A DNA stretch of 64,000 nt from positions 10,197,055 through 10,261,054 of the forward strand of contig OW804094.1 in the NCBI GenBank assembly GCA_942159475.1, in the 5' to 3' direction. This document shows positions 21,460 to 31,772 of the stretch, in pieces. The notes under the pieces are model-generated. The model was not told the DNA's origin, did no database searches, and was given only the letters and a program-made list of their open reading frames with translations. The stretch comes from Sthenelais limicola. Taxonomy: Eukaryota; Annelida; Polychaeta; Phyllodocida; Sigalionidae. A program made the position numbers and the translations under genes. Every line of letters begins with the position of its first letter. Position 1 is the stretch's first letter.

Positions 21460-23286
21460 ATATGAGGACTAATCGAAATATACACACAGTAGCCAGCATA
21501 TATCTCTATAATTATACATAATATTGCATGATATTGATGAGATTAATTGATCAGAAGAACAGATTCAAACAAGATCCACATCTGTGCGACACAGGGCTTG
21601 GCGCCAGCACACCCTAGTAGTGTCCCTCATAATGGCTAGGTGGAGCCACGTGCCAAGCAGTGCACGGACTATCTATCTTGTACGCACACACCTGCCCCCT
21701 GTGAGTAGCTTTTACAACTATTTATTGAGTACTGTAGCGATGAGGATACCCGTAATTATGATGTGTTTATTAAAAGTAACTCTCGCTGGATATAATCATC
21801 GATTAATGTTATCTGAATGACTAAGTATGACTATTAATGTTAAAGTCTTTAGATAAGTATTTACCATTTTGAATGACGAATGAGATATATCACTTTGCGA
21901 AAATTCTGTCAATAAAATAATTATTACAAAGAAAAAGCGGGGACATCGCAAAAATACTGAAAGATTTCTGGCAATTAAGGGGAAAGCACTCATAGGGTGA
22001 TTCCAGTATGAATCCCCACACCCAAGTGATTTTTGGTTGTTTTATTTGTTTAAATTGTTGACGTAATTTGGTAAATCAAATTTTGTTGTGAGTTCATGAC
22101 AATTTAGGTTTCGAAAATTTGAGCTTAGTAATGATGGGATTTCGGAAAAATTATACAATTTTGGTACGTTTTCAAAATAGTAGAAATACTGTAGATTTTC
22201 ATCTCTGTTATATAATAAATACAGATGCTGCAGGATGGGAGGGGGGGGGGGGGGGTATTGACATTGTTGGTGGTAGGATACAGCATTGCAGCATCTACAA
22301 TAATATGTTCCTGTTAAAATCTAACTGGGATTATATTATGCTAATATTTTAAATCATGTCAGCAGTAAGTTAGCTTTTCTATTAAATAGTTGAAAATAAT
22401 CTTTCTCTATACCCCTGCTCTGGCTCACGTTGATGTAAAATCATTCGCTATGTCACTACTAGTAGTCCAGGAGATCGGGGACCTAGGACAAATTGCAATA
22501 GAAGGTTTCTCAACGGTTTTGGGTTGTATGAGTGCCCCGTATTAACATACTAAAAGTCCCGGAAAATCTAGGTGGGGGAACTCGCCCAAAATTGAAAAAA
22601 AATATGGCCGCCCTAAAGCTTTGAAACCCCATAACTTGGGGTAAAACTAACATACAATCAAGTGTGAATACATTTATTTTCCTGTGGTTTGAGGCATGGA
22701 GAATCCATTGAAATATGAATAAAATCAATATAATCAATATTTAGAAAGTTATTCTACTGGTACAGCGAAAAAATGAACAAAAAACCTCCATCAAATGCAT
22801 GCGGTGGAGTAAAAACATCTAATTCAGATTATGCAAATTCATTCATGACTAAGGCCATTGGATAACATATTTTTGTATTCCAAACTGTAATGCAAACATG
22901 ATCAATACTTATAATTGTCACAGTCATAAATGGAATAAAGACCAGTGCTATGAAAAAATAGCAATATGCCCATCGTCTAATGCAACTGTCATGTCTTCTT
23001 ATTTTCAGACTTCCCAACTTTATTTATCTGTTCTCTTTATAGCTGAATTTTCGGTTAACCTGCACTTTTTCTGATTTCCCCTCAGTTCAGGTTAACTGGA
23101 ACATAGTGTATTTTGTTTTTCACCAAGGTTAACAGGGAGTGCAGCTTTAAAAGGAAATAAAAGGCCTTACTATTGGTTAGATGGCTGTGGAACATGGTTA
23201 TAAGCAAATAACCAGCTCCAGTGTTGTTTACAACTCTACAAGGCTGACCCTGGTAGTGAAACCGACACAGGCAGTGGCAGCTGCTG
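21460..23286. other. No gene seen
   Basis: About 1.8 kb without a recognised repeat family; a poly-G run sits at 22238-22256. It ends at the CTCF-like motif. Confidence 0.5.
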
Positions 23287-23336
23287 CCGCCAGAGGGCAG
23301 TGGTGTGAATGACTGGTGCAGGTGACCTTGACCTTG
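23287..23336. promoter_or_regulatory. CTCF-like motif next to a nuclear-receptor direct repeat
   Basis: CCGCCAGAGGGCAGTG (23287-23302) matches the bilaterian CTCF core. TGACCTTGACCT (23323-23334) is a DR0/half-site pair (AGGTCAAGGTCA on the minus strand). Motif matches only. Confidence 0.35.
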
Positions 23337-23404
23337 CATGACTGCTGCTTTGTTGTCTTGTCTCTGGTCGTGCTCTCTTACACCACATATAGTCTGTCTA
23401 ATAA

Positions 23405-23705
23405 ATAGTTGACACGGGCAAATCAGATCCCTTTAAGAAGAGGGAAGAGTGGAGGATTTTTGGCTTCTATTTATGAGAAGCACCTGCCAACTCTATGACT
23501 CACGAGCAACTCTTTGCAATCAACCATGGGGAAACAGGGCCAGTATAACCAGCTCTTCCTTCTGTCTAAGCAAACCATGGCTGCTCCACATGGAACAGAG
23601 ACAGCATAATACAATGTTTATTTTGCTTGATCGAAATCAGCAACTCAGGCATAGCAAAGGTTTGAAGTCAAGTCCCCCAATTTTCACCCACTTTTTTAAA
23701 ACCAA
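23405..23705. mobile_element. MITE-E, diverged copy
   Basis: The left end ATAGTTGACACGGG and interior CAACCATGGGGAAACAGGGC match; the right end is eroded. Confidence 0.7.
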
Positions 23706-23812
23706 AATGTGATTAAAAATGATTAGAAAATATTGCTTTAACTATCAGCAGGCGCTACCTGAATTTTTGTATTTAATAAAAGAAGAGGATACAAGAGAGG
23801 ATACACATACTT

Positions 23813-24047
23813 GGGTCAGGTCACTAGAAAATGTGCAATCATCAGCTCTACGCATTAAGTAAATTCTGCTTAATTCGACTGAAAAAAGAATAATACCAGC
23901 TATATCTGAGTATATTTGGTATTGAGTTGATTCAAAGGATGTGTTTGGTTATGTTGAATTGTGTTTCGAGTCTCATTTTTGTATTAAATTCGGGTTATTT
24001 GGGAGGGTTTCTAAATGTGAATTGTGCATTTTCTGGAATTTTTACCC
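23813..24047. mobile_element. MITE-A, full, diverged ends
   Basis: Ends are GGGTCAGGTCACTAG and GGAATTTTTACCC. Confidence 0.8.
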
Positions 24048-24171
24048 ATTTAAATGTCAACGGTTCTATCTATTGGAAAATGAGAATAAACGTCATTTTT
24101 CTAAAACTTTGGTATTTGATTCTTGAAGTGTTGCTGGTCATAAAAATGAAAAAAAAGCACTTGAAAATTTG

Positions 24172-24236
24172 GGGCGAGGGGGCGGGGCGAGGAGGTGGGG
24201 CGAGGGGGTGGGGCAGGGCGAGGGGGCAGTGAGCAA
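24172..24236. repeat. G-rich tract with many GGG runs
   Basis: Units like GGGGCGAGGGGGCGGGGCGA repeat imperfectly. Confidence 0.8.
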
Positions 24237-24426
24237 GAGAATATTGTGCATGGAAACAAGAGGCAATAAATGGGTCAGGATGGTCGATAACTAGTGCAAT
24301 ATTCAATAGCAAGCTTCCGGGATATCTCTTGTCTGGCAGAGATCTTATTACACTTCCTTCCCACTCCTCCCTACCTAGTTACTCCCGTCTTCTCATACCA
24401 AGCCTCGGGGGGCCTCCTCATGGGTT

Positions 24427-24928
24427 TTGTTCCAGGAAAATGAGTCTCAAGTCACAAACAAACAATTGTTTTGAGATATCATCATAATATTTAAAACGAT
24501 GAGATCAAGCCGATTGTAATTATGGTAAACAGTAGGACATCTAATAAGTATTTCTATATTTCAAGTTTGGTATTTTTATTTTTGAGAAAAAAATTGCAAT
24601 ATTTCTTGGTGGATAGTTAGTAGTAAAGTAACACAATTTCCTCTATAGGATGACCTTAACTTCGATATTTTTATTTATGAAAAGAAAGTTTGCAATATAT
24701 TTGCAATTATAGTTTGCAATTACCAGTACAATAACTAAATATATACTCCATAGGATGATCTTCAAAACGCAATGATATATTTAGAGCAATTTGGTACATG
24801 GATTCATATGCTAACAGTGCTAAGACCTCAACAAATCAGAACATTCCAATAAAGAGATCTTGTAAAATAAATCACTTTGATAAATATCAATTTTGCGACT
24901 TGTGACTTATTTTCCTGTAACACATCAC
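24427..24928. mobile_element. MITE-B, full but diverged
   Basis: The left end is degraded (GTTCCAGGAAAATGAGTC) and the right end is intact. An internal partial duplication makes it about 100 bp longer than usual. Confidence 0.75.
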
Positions 24929-25060
24929 ATATTCTTGGTATCTCCGTTGTCAGGCACCTGGCAAACGTATACTACTAAGAAATAGATAAAACATAAACAC
25001 ACAAGGCAACTGTCGGATTAAACCTATCCTACCACTTATATATAGCCCACCTCCCTCCAA

Positions 25061-25295
25061 GGGTGAAATTTCCAGAAAATGCACAATTCACCTTCAGAAA
25101 CCCTCTCAAATAACCCGAATTAAATACAAAAATGAGACTCAAAACACAATTCAACATAACCAAACACATCCTTTGAATCAAATCGATGCCAAATATACTC
25201 AGATATACCCGGTATTTAGCATTGTTTAGCTTAATTTAGCAGAATTTCATAAATGTGTAGAGCTGCCAATTGTACATTTTCTGGTAACCTGACCC
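25061..25295. mobile_element. MITE-A, full copy
   Basis: Variant end GGGTGAAATTTCCAG; exact target duplication CCAA. Confidence 0.88.
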
Positions 25296-25396
25296 CCAAG
25301 ATTGTTGTCCTGGCACATTGCCCAATTGGCATCTTCCGCCTTTCCCACGCTTATTGAACCATCTTTTATATGGTTCTTTCTGGAGCAGTTCTTCCA

Positions 25397-25626
25397 GGGT
25401 GAAACTTGCCAGAAAATGTACAATTCGTCTTCACCAATCCTATCAAATAACGCAAATTTAAGACAAAAATTACTTTACAGTTTAATCTAACCAAACCGAT
25501 TGCTAGAATCAATGCAATGCCGAATATACTCAAATTTACCTAGTATTGACCAGATTGCAGCCTAATTTAGCAGAATTTACTAAATGTGTATAGCTACCAA
25601 CTGTACATTTTCTGAAGAGCTGGCCC
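25397..25626. mobile_element. MITE-A, full copy
   Basis: Variant end GGGTGAAACTTGCCAG; exact target duplication TCCA. Confidence 0.88.
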
Positions 25627-25632
25627 TCCAGC

Positions 25633-25765
25633 TGTCTTCCAGCACCCTGGAGGTAGTATACTACCAGAGTGAACATGAAAATACAGGCTTGACATCGACG
25701 GGAATCAAACCCACAACCTCTATGTCACCCTGGTGCTCTTACTATCTGGTCTACCAGGACTACCC
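25633..25765 (-). repeat. tRNA-derived SINE fragment or tRNA pseudogene
   Basis: On the minus strand, AGACCAGATAGTAAGAGCAC (A-box-like) is followed by GGTTGTGGGTTTGATTCCCG (B box). No intact cloverleaf acceptor was found. Confidence 0.5.
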
Positions 25766-25885
25766 TATATGTCACACCAACCAAAGCCAAACACGAGCAC
25801 TCCATTTCATCTTAGGGTTATCGTTTAAGGTCTTATGAATACATTTACCAAATAACAAGATTAGGAGGCTATTATATCTAGATAT

Positions 25886-26118
25886 GGGTGAAATCGCCAG
25901 AAAATGTACAATTGGCCTTCACCAATCCTCTCAAATAACCTAAACTTAAGGCAAAAATCAGGTTCAAATGACAGTTCAATAGCCAGACAGATTTATTGAA
26001 TGAATACAATACAGATTCCATTCAGATATACCTAGTACTTATCATTTTTCACTCTAATTTAACAGAATTTGAGAGATGTCTAGAACTATAGATTGTGCAT
26101 TTTCTGAAAATCTGACCC
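25886..26118. mobile_element. MITE-A within a duplicated segment
   Basis: Full copy; sequence starting ACTCCATTT is repeated on both sides (about 25799 and 26120). Confidence 0.85.
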
Positions 26119-26139
26119 TACTCCATTTTCATCTAAGGG

Positions 26140-26378
26140 TGTGTACCGTTTAAGGTATACATTTACCAAATTACAAGACCGTATTAAATATATCCATGCA
26201 TTTATAAGGTCATCCTATTGGGTATATTTAGCTATTTACTAGTAAATGCCTACCCAGAAATATTGCAAACTTGTTTTTCAAAAATAAAAATATCTAATTT
26301 AAAATATAGAAATGCTTATTGTGATATGGTGATATCCAAAAGACAATTTGTGTGACTCATTTTGTTGTAACACATCAC
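26140..26378. mobile_element. MITE-B, 3' half
   Basis: The interior and right end (GTAACACATCAC) are present; the left half is missing. It is part of the duplicated segment around MITE-A 25886-26118. Confidence 0.65.
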
Positions 26379-27019
26379 ATTATGATAAAGTCAGTATTTA
26401 AAATCAAGAGTTAATTAGAATGATGCAATCATGTACACGCATGACGATTCTCCGGGCAAAACCCGATGTGCATGATTGCATTTCTGACCTAGTTTTGACC
26501 TGGAACTTCTGACCTGATCCTGACCAGGTGCTTTACTAGTGGAAAACGTAAACGTTTATGAGGCTCAAACTTGATTTTACAATGCTCTATTGACCCGATT
26601 TATAAATGCACTTTTGATGCTCTCAACGATGCACTATTGGCCAGGGTAGCTAATGCTCTTCTGATGCTCTCAATAATGCACTTTTGGCCAGGTTCAAAAA
26701 CGCACTTATGAGGCACTCAGTGAGGCGGTTTCATTGTGCTGTTGCAGATGGGTATTTTTGCTCACAGAAAATTTGAATGTTATCAATATTCCCAAAATAT
26801 TTTTGAGAGAGTTGGACAGTGCATGTCTTGCCCTCTCTTTATATGTATCATTTTATTTTCATCAACTTGACCATCCTCTGTGTGAGCCTGACTGCTTAGC
26901 AGCACTCATTTGGTGTGTTCCAGTTGTTTGTTGGTTCTGCCTCTCCCAAGCCACTAGGCACAATTTATATGTACAATCATTAGGGTGTTTTGATTATAGC
27001 ATTTTTCAATATCAAACAG
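26379..27019. other. No gene; short tandem motif
   Basis: Imperfect repeats of GATGCTCTCAANNATGCAC (26618-26700) also occur once near 33830. Confidence 0.5.
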
Positions 27020-27088
27020 ATTGTTAATCAAATGAATGGAGAGAGAGAGAGAATGTTGGAACATGTGTGACGGACATTCTTGTCCGCC
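27020..27088 (-). repeat. Ngaro terminal repeat A, outer (3' end) copy
   Basis: The 69-bp repeat forms the 3' boundary of the element. A 20-base spacer (27089-27108) separates it from repeat B. Confidence 0.9.
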
Positions 27089-27108
27089 CCTTTTATTAAG
27101 AAAAACAA

Positions 27109-27241
27109 AAAAATTTCCGTGTTGACAAGTAGAGAGCAAGGTGGAGAATGAATGAATGGAGGCAGGTACCGGTGGACGTGCGCGTGACGCCACCTATGGT
27201 CACCTGAACACAATACTCATGTATATGAATATACATCACAC
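27109..27241 (-). repeat. Ngaro terminal repeat B, 3' internal copy
   Basis: The 133-bp repeat lies directly against repeat A (27242-27310) and appears identical to the 5' copy at 31773-31905. Confidence 0.9.
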
Positions 27242-27310
27242 ATTGTTAATCAAATGAATGGAGAGAGAGAGAGAATGTTGGAACATGTGTGACGGACATT
27301 CTTGTCCGCC
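27242..27310 (-). repeat. Ngaro terminal repeat A, inner copy
   Basis: The 69-bp repeat contains (GA)5 and appears identical to 27020-27088. It lies just past the recombinase stop codon. Confidence 0.9.
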
Positions 27311-27328
27311 AAATACCCAAAAATAAAT

Positions 27329-28300
27329 TCAAACAGAAAATGAGGCAGCCACGGTTTTTTCAAGGTTTAGTTTGCGATCAGGGGGAGTAGCAAGGTAAAG
27401 AAGTACTGCCCAGCTGCGCCAGTCACCCAAGTTCCTAATGTCCTGTAAGGGTATACCGAGGCCATAGAGGTACGAGGCGCCGCCTCTACGTAGAGAGTGA
27501 GTGCCAGTAAGAGCAGGGTCTTTTCCATTTACCCTGGCAATCCATTTGACGAAGTTGAGCAAGTCTGCATAACAGACTGGAACCGCACCATTAGAAGAAG
27601 ACTTGTAAAAGAGGTATGAGTCAGGGGAGGCTGGAAACGTAGAAAAGTGGCTCTTCAACAAGGTAACAACACAGAAGTTAGGATTAGATGTGTAGCAGAC
27701 AGGGATAGACAGTTCCCTTTGCCTGAACTGGATGGTCTTGGAGGACACGATGCGAATAGTAAGTCCATTCTCATCAAAGGTGACGTCCCGGCGACGGAGG
27801 ACATGGTCGTCGACAGCGTCTGGAGAGGGTACAACATTGGACTTCCGCAGGAGCGTTCTGAAGCAGAAGATGGAGACTAGCCACATGGTGTTATGATAGC
27901 AGTCATTATGCAGCTCAGAAAAAGCAAACTTCAGCTCACTGATAGTCAGGGGCTCCATAGGAATAGTAGTGTCACCCAGTAGCCTCTTGATGCCTTTAAG
28001 TGTCATCTGTACCAGGAAGTAGTCGCGGAACTTAACATCATGACCATAATACTTGTGCAACATAATAAGTGAAGATAGGTAGTTGTTAACAGTCGAGAAG
28101 ACACAGGAGCGCGACTTGAAGACCAGGAACCTGCATATAGTGGATGGGTCGGCCGGCAGCGGAGTAAGGCCAAGGCGTGCACAAAATGAGAAGAAGGCTT
28201 TCCATTGACAAGCACGATTCTTCTGGGTGGAGGAGGCCCAAGCATGCGAGACGACGTTAGACACCTCCACATCAAGGTCCCGGAGAAAATCTGGAAGCAC
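27329..28300 (-). CDS. Ngaro tyrosine recombinase (integrase)
   Basis: This 323-residue recombinase has an N-terminal SAM-like DNA-binding half (STQKNRACQWKAFFSFC; STVNNYLSSL) and a catalytic half. Candidate catalytic residues are Arg152 (TLLRKSN), Lys188 (SSKT), His268 and Arg271 (THSLRRGGAS), Trp294 (GDW) and the nucleophile Tyr302 (LLYLATP), in the family's order and spacing. It would integrate a circular DNA intermediate by strand exchange without a target duplication. The C-terminus is only about 20 residues past the tyrosine, as usual. It ends 18 bases before repeat A begins. Confidence 0.93.
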   Translation of the reverse strand: MLPDFLRDLDVEVSNVVSHAWASSTQKNRACQWKAFFSFCARLGLTPLPADPSTICRFLVFKSRSCVFSTVNNYLSSLIMLHKYYGHDVKFRDYFLVQMTLKGIKRLLGDTTIPMEPLTISELKFAFSELHNDCYHNTMWLVSIFCFRTLLRKSNVVPSPDAVDDHVLRRRDVTFDENGLTIRIVSSKTIQFRQRELSIPVCYTSNPNFCVVTLLKSHFSTFPASPDSYLFYKSSSNGAVPVCYADLLNFVKWIARVNGKDPALTGTHSLRRGGASYLYGLGIPLQDIRNLGDWRSWAVLLYLATPPDRKLNLEKTVAASFSV

Positions 28301-30587
28301 AGCATAAAGAAGAGGGTAGGCTTAGCAGAGAATTAGTGGTGGCAATACGGGAAAGCAGGTCTGGTAAGATATTGTCTACGCCCCTAACGTGGGAGGCACA
28401 AAGCCTAATGTTATGTCTGGAAGTAATCCAGAAAATGTCTCTTAAAATAGCAACGCAGGAGTCGTTGCAGCTGACCCCCTTCAGAAGCATTGAAACAACT
28501 TGAGTGTTATCGGAGTAGCACATAATACAACCATCATCATGAAGGTGGGAGTGTCGCCGAAGCATCAGCCAGATAGGTATTAATTCTAGGAGGTTAATGT
28601 TCAGGTCAGATGAGGGGAACTGGCCAACAGGGAAGTTGAACCAGTGATTGTGGGACTGGAGCAAGGCCGAGGCATAGGCAGGGACAGCATCAACTCCAAA
28701 GTAGCCAGCGATCCAATCATCTGCACCAATGGCCCCAAAGCCATTGGTAGAGGCGTCAGCGTATATTGTCACATCTGGACGGGCTAGGGAAGTATGGAAG
28801 TAGCGTCTACCGTTGAAACCCTTGCAGAAATGTATCCACCACTGGATGTCCCGATGAAACTGCTTGCTGAGACGGACTCGCTTCTTGGGGCACAAGCCAT
28901 GATTCCTCAACAGCCTGACAAGGCGGCGAGAAAAGGTGCGACCACCAATGACGACCTTTGAGGCATGGGCGACCTTACCACACAGACGTTGTAACTGCAG
29001 AAGAGTGGCACGAGACCTACCGGTAAAGAAGGTCAATTCATCAATAAGGGACGTCAATTTCTTGTCAGGGAGTGAGACATTCATCTGTATGGAGTCAAAT
29101 ATAATACCTAAGTACAGACACCGTTGGGATGGCGCGGAGCACTTCTTCCAAGACACGCCAAACCCTAGCTGGTGTAGAAGGTGGATAAGGATAGATTGGT
29201 TGTGCTGGCAGGCCGCAAAAGAATTAGCACACAGCCAGAAGTCGTCCAGGTAGTTAATGACACCATGACATCCCCTCCTAGCAAGGCATCTCACAATGAA
29301 ATTACTGACTTGGGAGAAGATGAAGGGCGCAGAACGAATTCCGAAGCAGAGGTGCGTGTCTAATAAGTAGATGGGAATTGAGTTCTCGTACCAGGTGATG
29401 CCCTGAAACTTCCTATGTGAAGGGTGAATAGGGAGAGTCCTGTAGGCCGCGGTGATGTCTACTGTAGCCATGTAACAATTAGGTGTCATAAAGGGTAACA
29501 CATGTTCAATGGAGTGAAACCTAAAAGGCAAGGCAGTACTGCTCATGTAGTTATTGACCGATGTTAAGAGGGGACGACGACAGTCAGTGATCGGTCTGTA
29601 GGAGCCATCCGGTTTGGGGACGGCACCTAGGGCATGACAGCAATAAGCGGGCTTATCAACCTTGATATATTTACCACGGGCTACCTCATCAACAATAAGA
29701 GTATCAAGAAAAGCAGTGGCAGGGCCGTACAAAACAGAATTATAATTTTCACAGTAGTAAGGATCAATCTGAGCACCATCGTCTAGTATTTTGAAACCAT
29801 ATGTTACACCGTCAGCAACAAAATTTGCAAGCCAGACATCATTTTCAACCTTAATCTCATACAACCATGCAAGGAGGTGTAATTGGGTAGGCACACCGTC
29901 AATATAGTGAATGTCGTCAGCAACATTACAAAAAGCAGGTAACAAAATCTCATTATCTACCGGAGTGTAAGGTCGAACAGCTGCAAAAGAGTCATACGAT
30001 ACAGCAGGCGAAACATCAAGGGGAGCCGGGTACAGATCATAATCAACAAGTAAATTATCATCGGCATAGGCAGCATCGGATACAGGGGAGGTACATACAT
30101 GGTCAATACAAGCATCATTGAAACAAGCATCTTCAATACAATAATCAACCAGTACAGAATCGAAGTGACGGGAAGTAACGTGAAAAGGAGTGTCGGGGCC
30201 ACAAGCGGCATCATAAACACTACAACAGCATACATCAAGGTAATCAGGTTCACCATCAGAGTAAGGTAGAAGTTCTAAACTACAGTGAAAATCATCAACG
30301 ATATGCAAAAGGTTGTCCGCAGGTTGGGAATAACCATCATCAGTGGGCATAGCAAGGTTCGTGGCAGGTGAGGGGGAGCCAGGACGAGTCGAAGTATGAG
30401 AACACGGCGGAAGAACAGCCAAATCAGTAAACTGACAGTCATAATTACCAATGTCGAGCTCACATAAGTTACATGCAGGAGTAGGCAGAGAAGTAAGTGT
30501 GGAAGTGCCGACAGGAGACGAGGAAACGTTGAGTTGTTTAGGGGCAAGTCCATCCACAACAACACCGCCGCCGCCATGACAGTCCAC
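28272..30587 (-). CDS. Ngaro reverse transcriptase / RNase H polyprotein
   Basis: The 771-residue ORF begins with an Asp-rich, poorly conserved N-terminal 230 residues. Reverse transcriptase motifs follow: VPKPDGSYRPITDCR (323-337), TVDITAAYRTLPIHP (375-389, catalytic Asp377), CFGIRSAPFIFSQV (414-427), YLDDF (446-450, catalytic Asp pair) and CLYLGIIFDS (490-499). RNase H motifs are IYADASTNGFGA (608-619, Asp611), INLLELIPIW (664-673, Glu668), YSDNTQVV (691-698, Asp693) and HVRGVDNILPDLLSR (733-747, Asp738). All key acidic residues are present, so the enzyme looks functional. It overlaps the recombinase ORF by 29 bases in a different frame, so the latter needs reinitiation, frameshifting or its own transcript. 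Confidence 0.95.
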   Translation of the reverse strand: MDCHGGGGVVVDGLAPKQLNVSSSPVGTSTLTSLPTPACNLCELDIGNYDCQFTDLAVLPPCSHTSTRPGSPSPATNLAMPTDDGYSQPADNLLHIVDDFHCSLELLPYSDGEPDYLDVCCCSVYDAACGPDTPFHVTSRHFDSVLVDYCIEDACFNDACIDHVCTSPVSDAAYADDNLLVDYDLYPAPLDVSPAVSYDSFAAVRPYTPVDNEILLPAFCNVADDIHYIDGVPTQLHLLAWLYEIKVENDVWLANFVADGVTYGFKILDDGAQIDPYYCENYNSVLYGPATAFLDTLIVDEVARGKYIKVDKPAYCCHALGAVPKPDGSYRPITDCRRPLLTSVNNYMSSTALPFRFHSIEHVLPFMTPNCYMATVDITAAYRTLPIHPSHRKFQGITWYENSIPIYLLDTHLCFGIRSAPFIFSQVSNFIVRCLARRGCHGVINYLDDFWLCANSFAACQHNQSILIHLLHQLGFGVSWKKCSAPSQRCLYLGIIFDSIQMNVSLPDKKLTSLIDELTFFTGRSRATLLQLQRLCGKVAHASKVVIGGRTFSRRLVRLLRNHGLCPKKRVRLSKQFHRDIQWWIHFCKGFNGRRYFHTSLARPDVTIYADASTNGFGAIGADDWIAGYFGVDAVPAYASALLQSHNHWFNFPVGQFPSSDLNINLLELIPIWLMLRRHSHLHDDGCIMCYSDNTQVVSMLLKGVSCNDSCVAILRDIFWITSRHNIRLCASHVRGVDNILPDLLSRIATTNSLLSLPSSLCCASRFSPGP

Positions 30588-30620
30588 GCCCAGCGCGAGA
30601 GTTGGGGTGGAGACATGACG

Positions 30621-31769
30621 TCACTGGGGGGAGCCCGGGGATTTCTTGTTGGGGCAATCCCTGGCCTTGTGTGATTCCCTACACACACGGCAGGCATGGG
30701 TTCTGTTACAACCATCGCAGGTCTTGTAGTTGAACAGATAGCAAAGGTCTTCAGGAAAACCATCTGGAATCCTCGATCTATTCTTCCTGGGCGGTTTCCT
30801 AGCATTGGTAGCATCAGCGGACTTCTGAGGGGCCTGACGTTGGAAAGCAAACACCGAAGCAACAGTATAACCAGGCATGAAGGAGGGGATATCTGAATCC
30901 ACCACCGCGTCGACAACGTGTCGATCGTACTTGACATAGCAATCATCGGCGAACTTCCCCATAGAAGCATGACGGGTTAGGAATGCAAAATGGTTCAGGT
31001 AAGCGTTTATATCTCCACCCTGCTGAAGAATGTGCTTGGACACACGGCACATACCGTACATAAGGTCGTAATAAGTAAGCTTGTTATGATCAATGCTTTT
31101 CAAGGGGGTCCCTGCGTCTAAATGTTGCACGTAAAATTCAGGACGAAAAGACAAACCCTTATTCCTTTTCTCGGCAGCAGGATCTATGGCGATGGCAACA
31201 CTAGAGACCGCAGCAGCCAGGGAGGCTTGCTGGCCCGGAGGTATAGCGTAGGCGGTAGAAGCGGTGGCAGAGGTGACCAGCGGAGGTAAGCCTTGACCGG
31301 CCGACTGGACAAACGGGTTCACCAGAGGGGTGGTGGCAGAAGGAGTGGACGGCGTGACAGTGCTGGTGATAGTGGTAGGATCCGGGGCAGGCTTGACAGT
31401 GCTGGTGACAGTGGTAGGATCCGGGGCAGAAAGTTTCGGCCTGGCACCGCCCGAAGCAACAGGAGAAAGATTGACAGCTACTTGTAGCTGAGAAATCAGA
31501 GAGTCAATTTGGGCCTTCTGGTCTGAGTGCAACTGTAGAAGCTTACTGATATCGGCGCTTGGCTCTGGGTTCCGGTAATGGACGCCACCCTTAGAGTAAT
31601 TAGCTCCACCTTCCTTATCGTCTACGTCAACGTCCGGCAAATGAAGCTCAAATTCAGTTTCAGGAGCAGATAATTCCTTACACTTCTTAAGTGCAGCCTT
31701 GTAATAAATACAAACGGATGAGCCGCACGGCCTCTCATGGGTACGGCTACAGCCGGCACAGTAAGGCAT
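30621..31769 (-). CDS. Ngaro gag-like protein with terminal Cys/His clusters
   Basis: The 382-residue protein is taken to start at MPYCAGCSRT (31769). The open frame continues 36 codons upstream but those lie inside terminal repeat B, which also occurs without the gene at 27109-27241. The N-terminus has a Cys-rich cluster (CAGCSRTHERPCGSSVC). Residues 75-105 form a short Gln/Leu-rich helix, and the middle is Thr/Pro-rich with a tandem PDPTT-STV repeat. The C-terminus has a Cys/His array (CDGCNRTHACRVCRESHKAR, then DC) resembling a nucleic-acid-binding knuckle, preceded by a basic KPPRKNRSR stretch. It presumably packages element RNA. The reverse transcriptase ORF starts 33 bases downstream. 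Confidence 0.85.
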   Translation of the reverse strand: MPYCAGCSRTHERPCGSSVCIYYKAALKKCKELSAPETEFELHLPDVDVDDKEGGANYSKGGVHYRNPEPSADISKLLQLHSDQKAQIDSLISQLQVAVNLSPVASGGARPKLSAPDPTTVTSTVKPAPDPTTITSTVTPSTPSATTPLVNPFVQSAGQGLPPLVTSATASTAYAIPPGQQASLAAAVSSVAIAIDPAAEKRNKGLSFRPEFYVQHLDAGTPLKSIDHNKLTYYDLMYGMCRVSKHILQQGGDINAYLNHFAFLTRHASMGKFADDCYVKYDRHVVDAVVDSDIPSFMPGYTVASVFAFQRQAPQKSADATNARKPPRKNRSRIPDGFPEDLCYLFNYKTCDGCNRTHACRVCRESHKARDCPNKKSPGSPQ

Positions 31770-31772
31770 GGT

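Noticed and set aside
27028..27213. Minus ORF resembling the start of the gag-like protein
   Set aside because: Only the part within terminal repeat B is shared; it is repeat sequence, not a second gene.
28936..29363. Plus-strand ORFs of 105 and 60 codons
   Set aside because: Antisense to the Ngaro reverse transcriptase.
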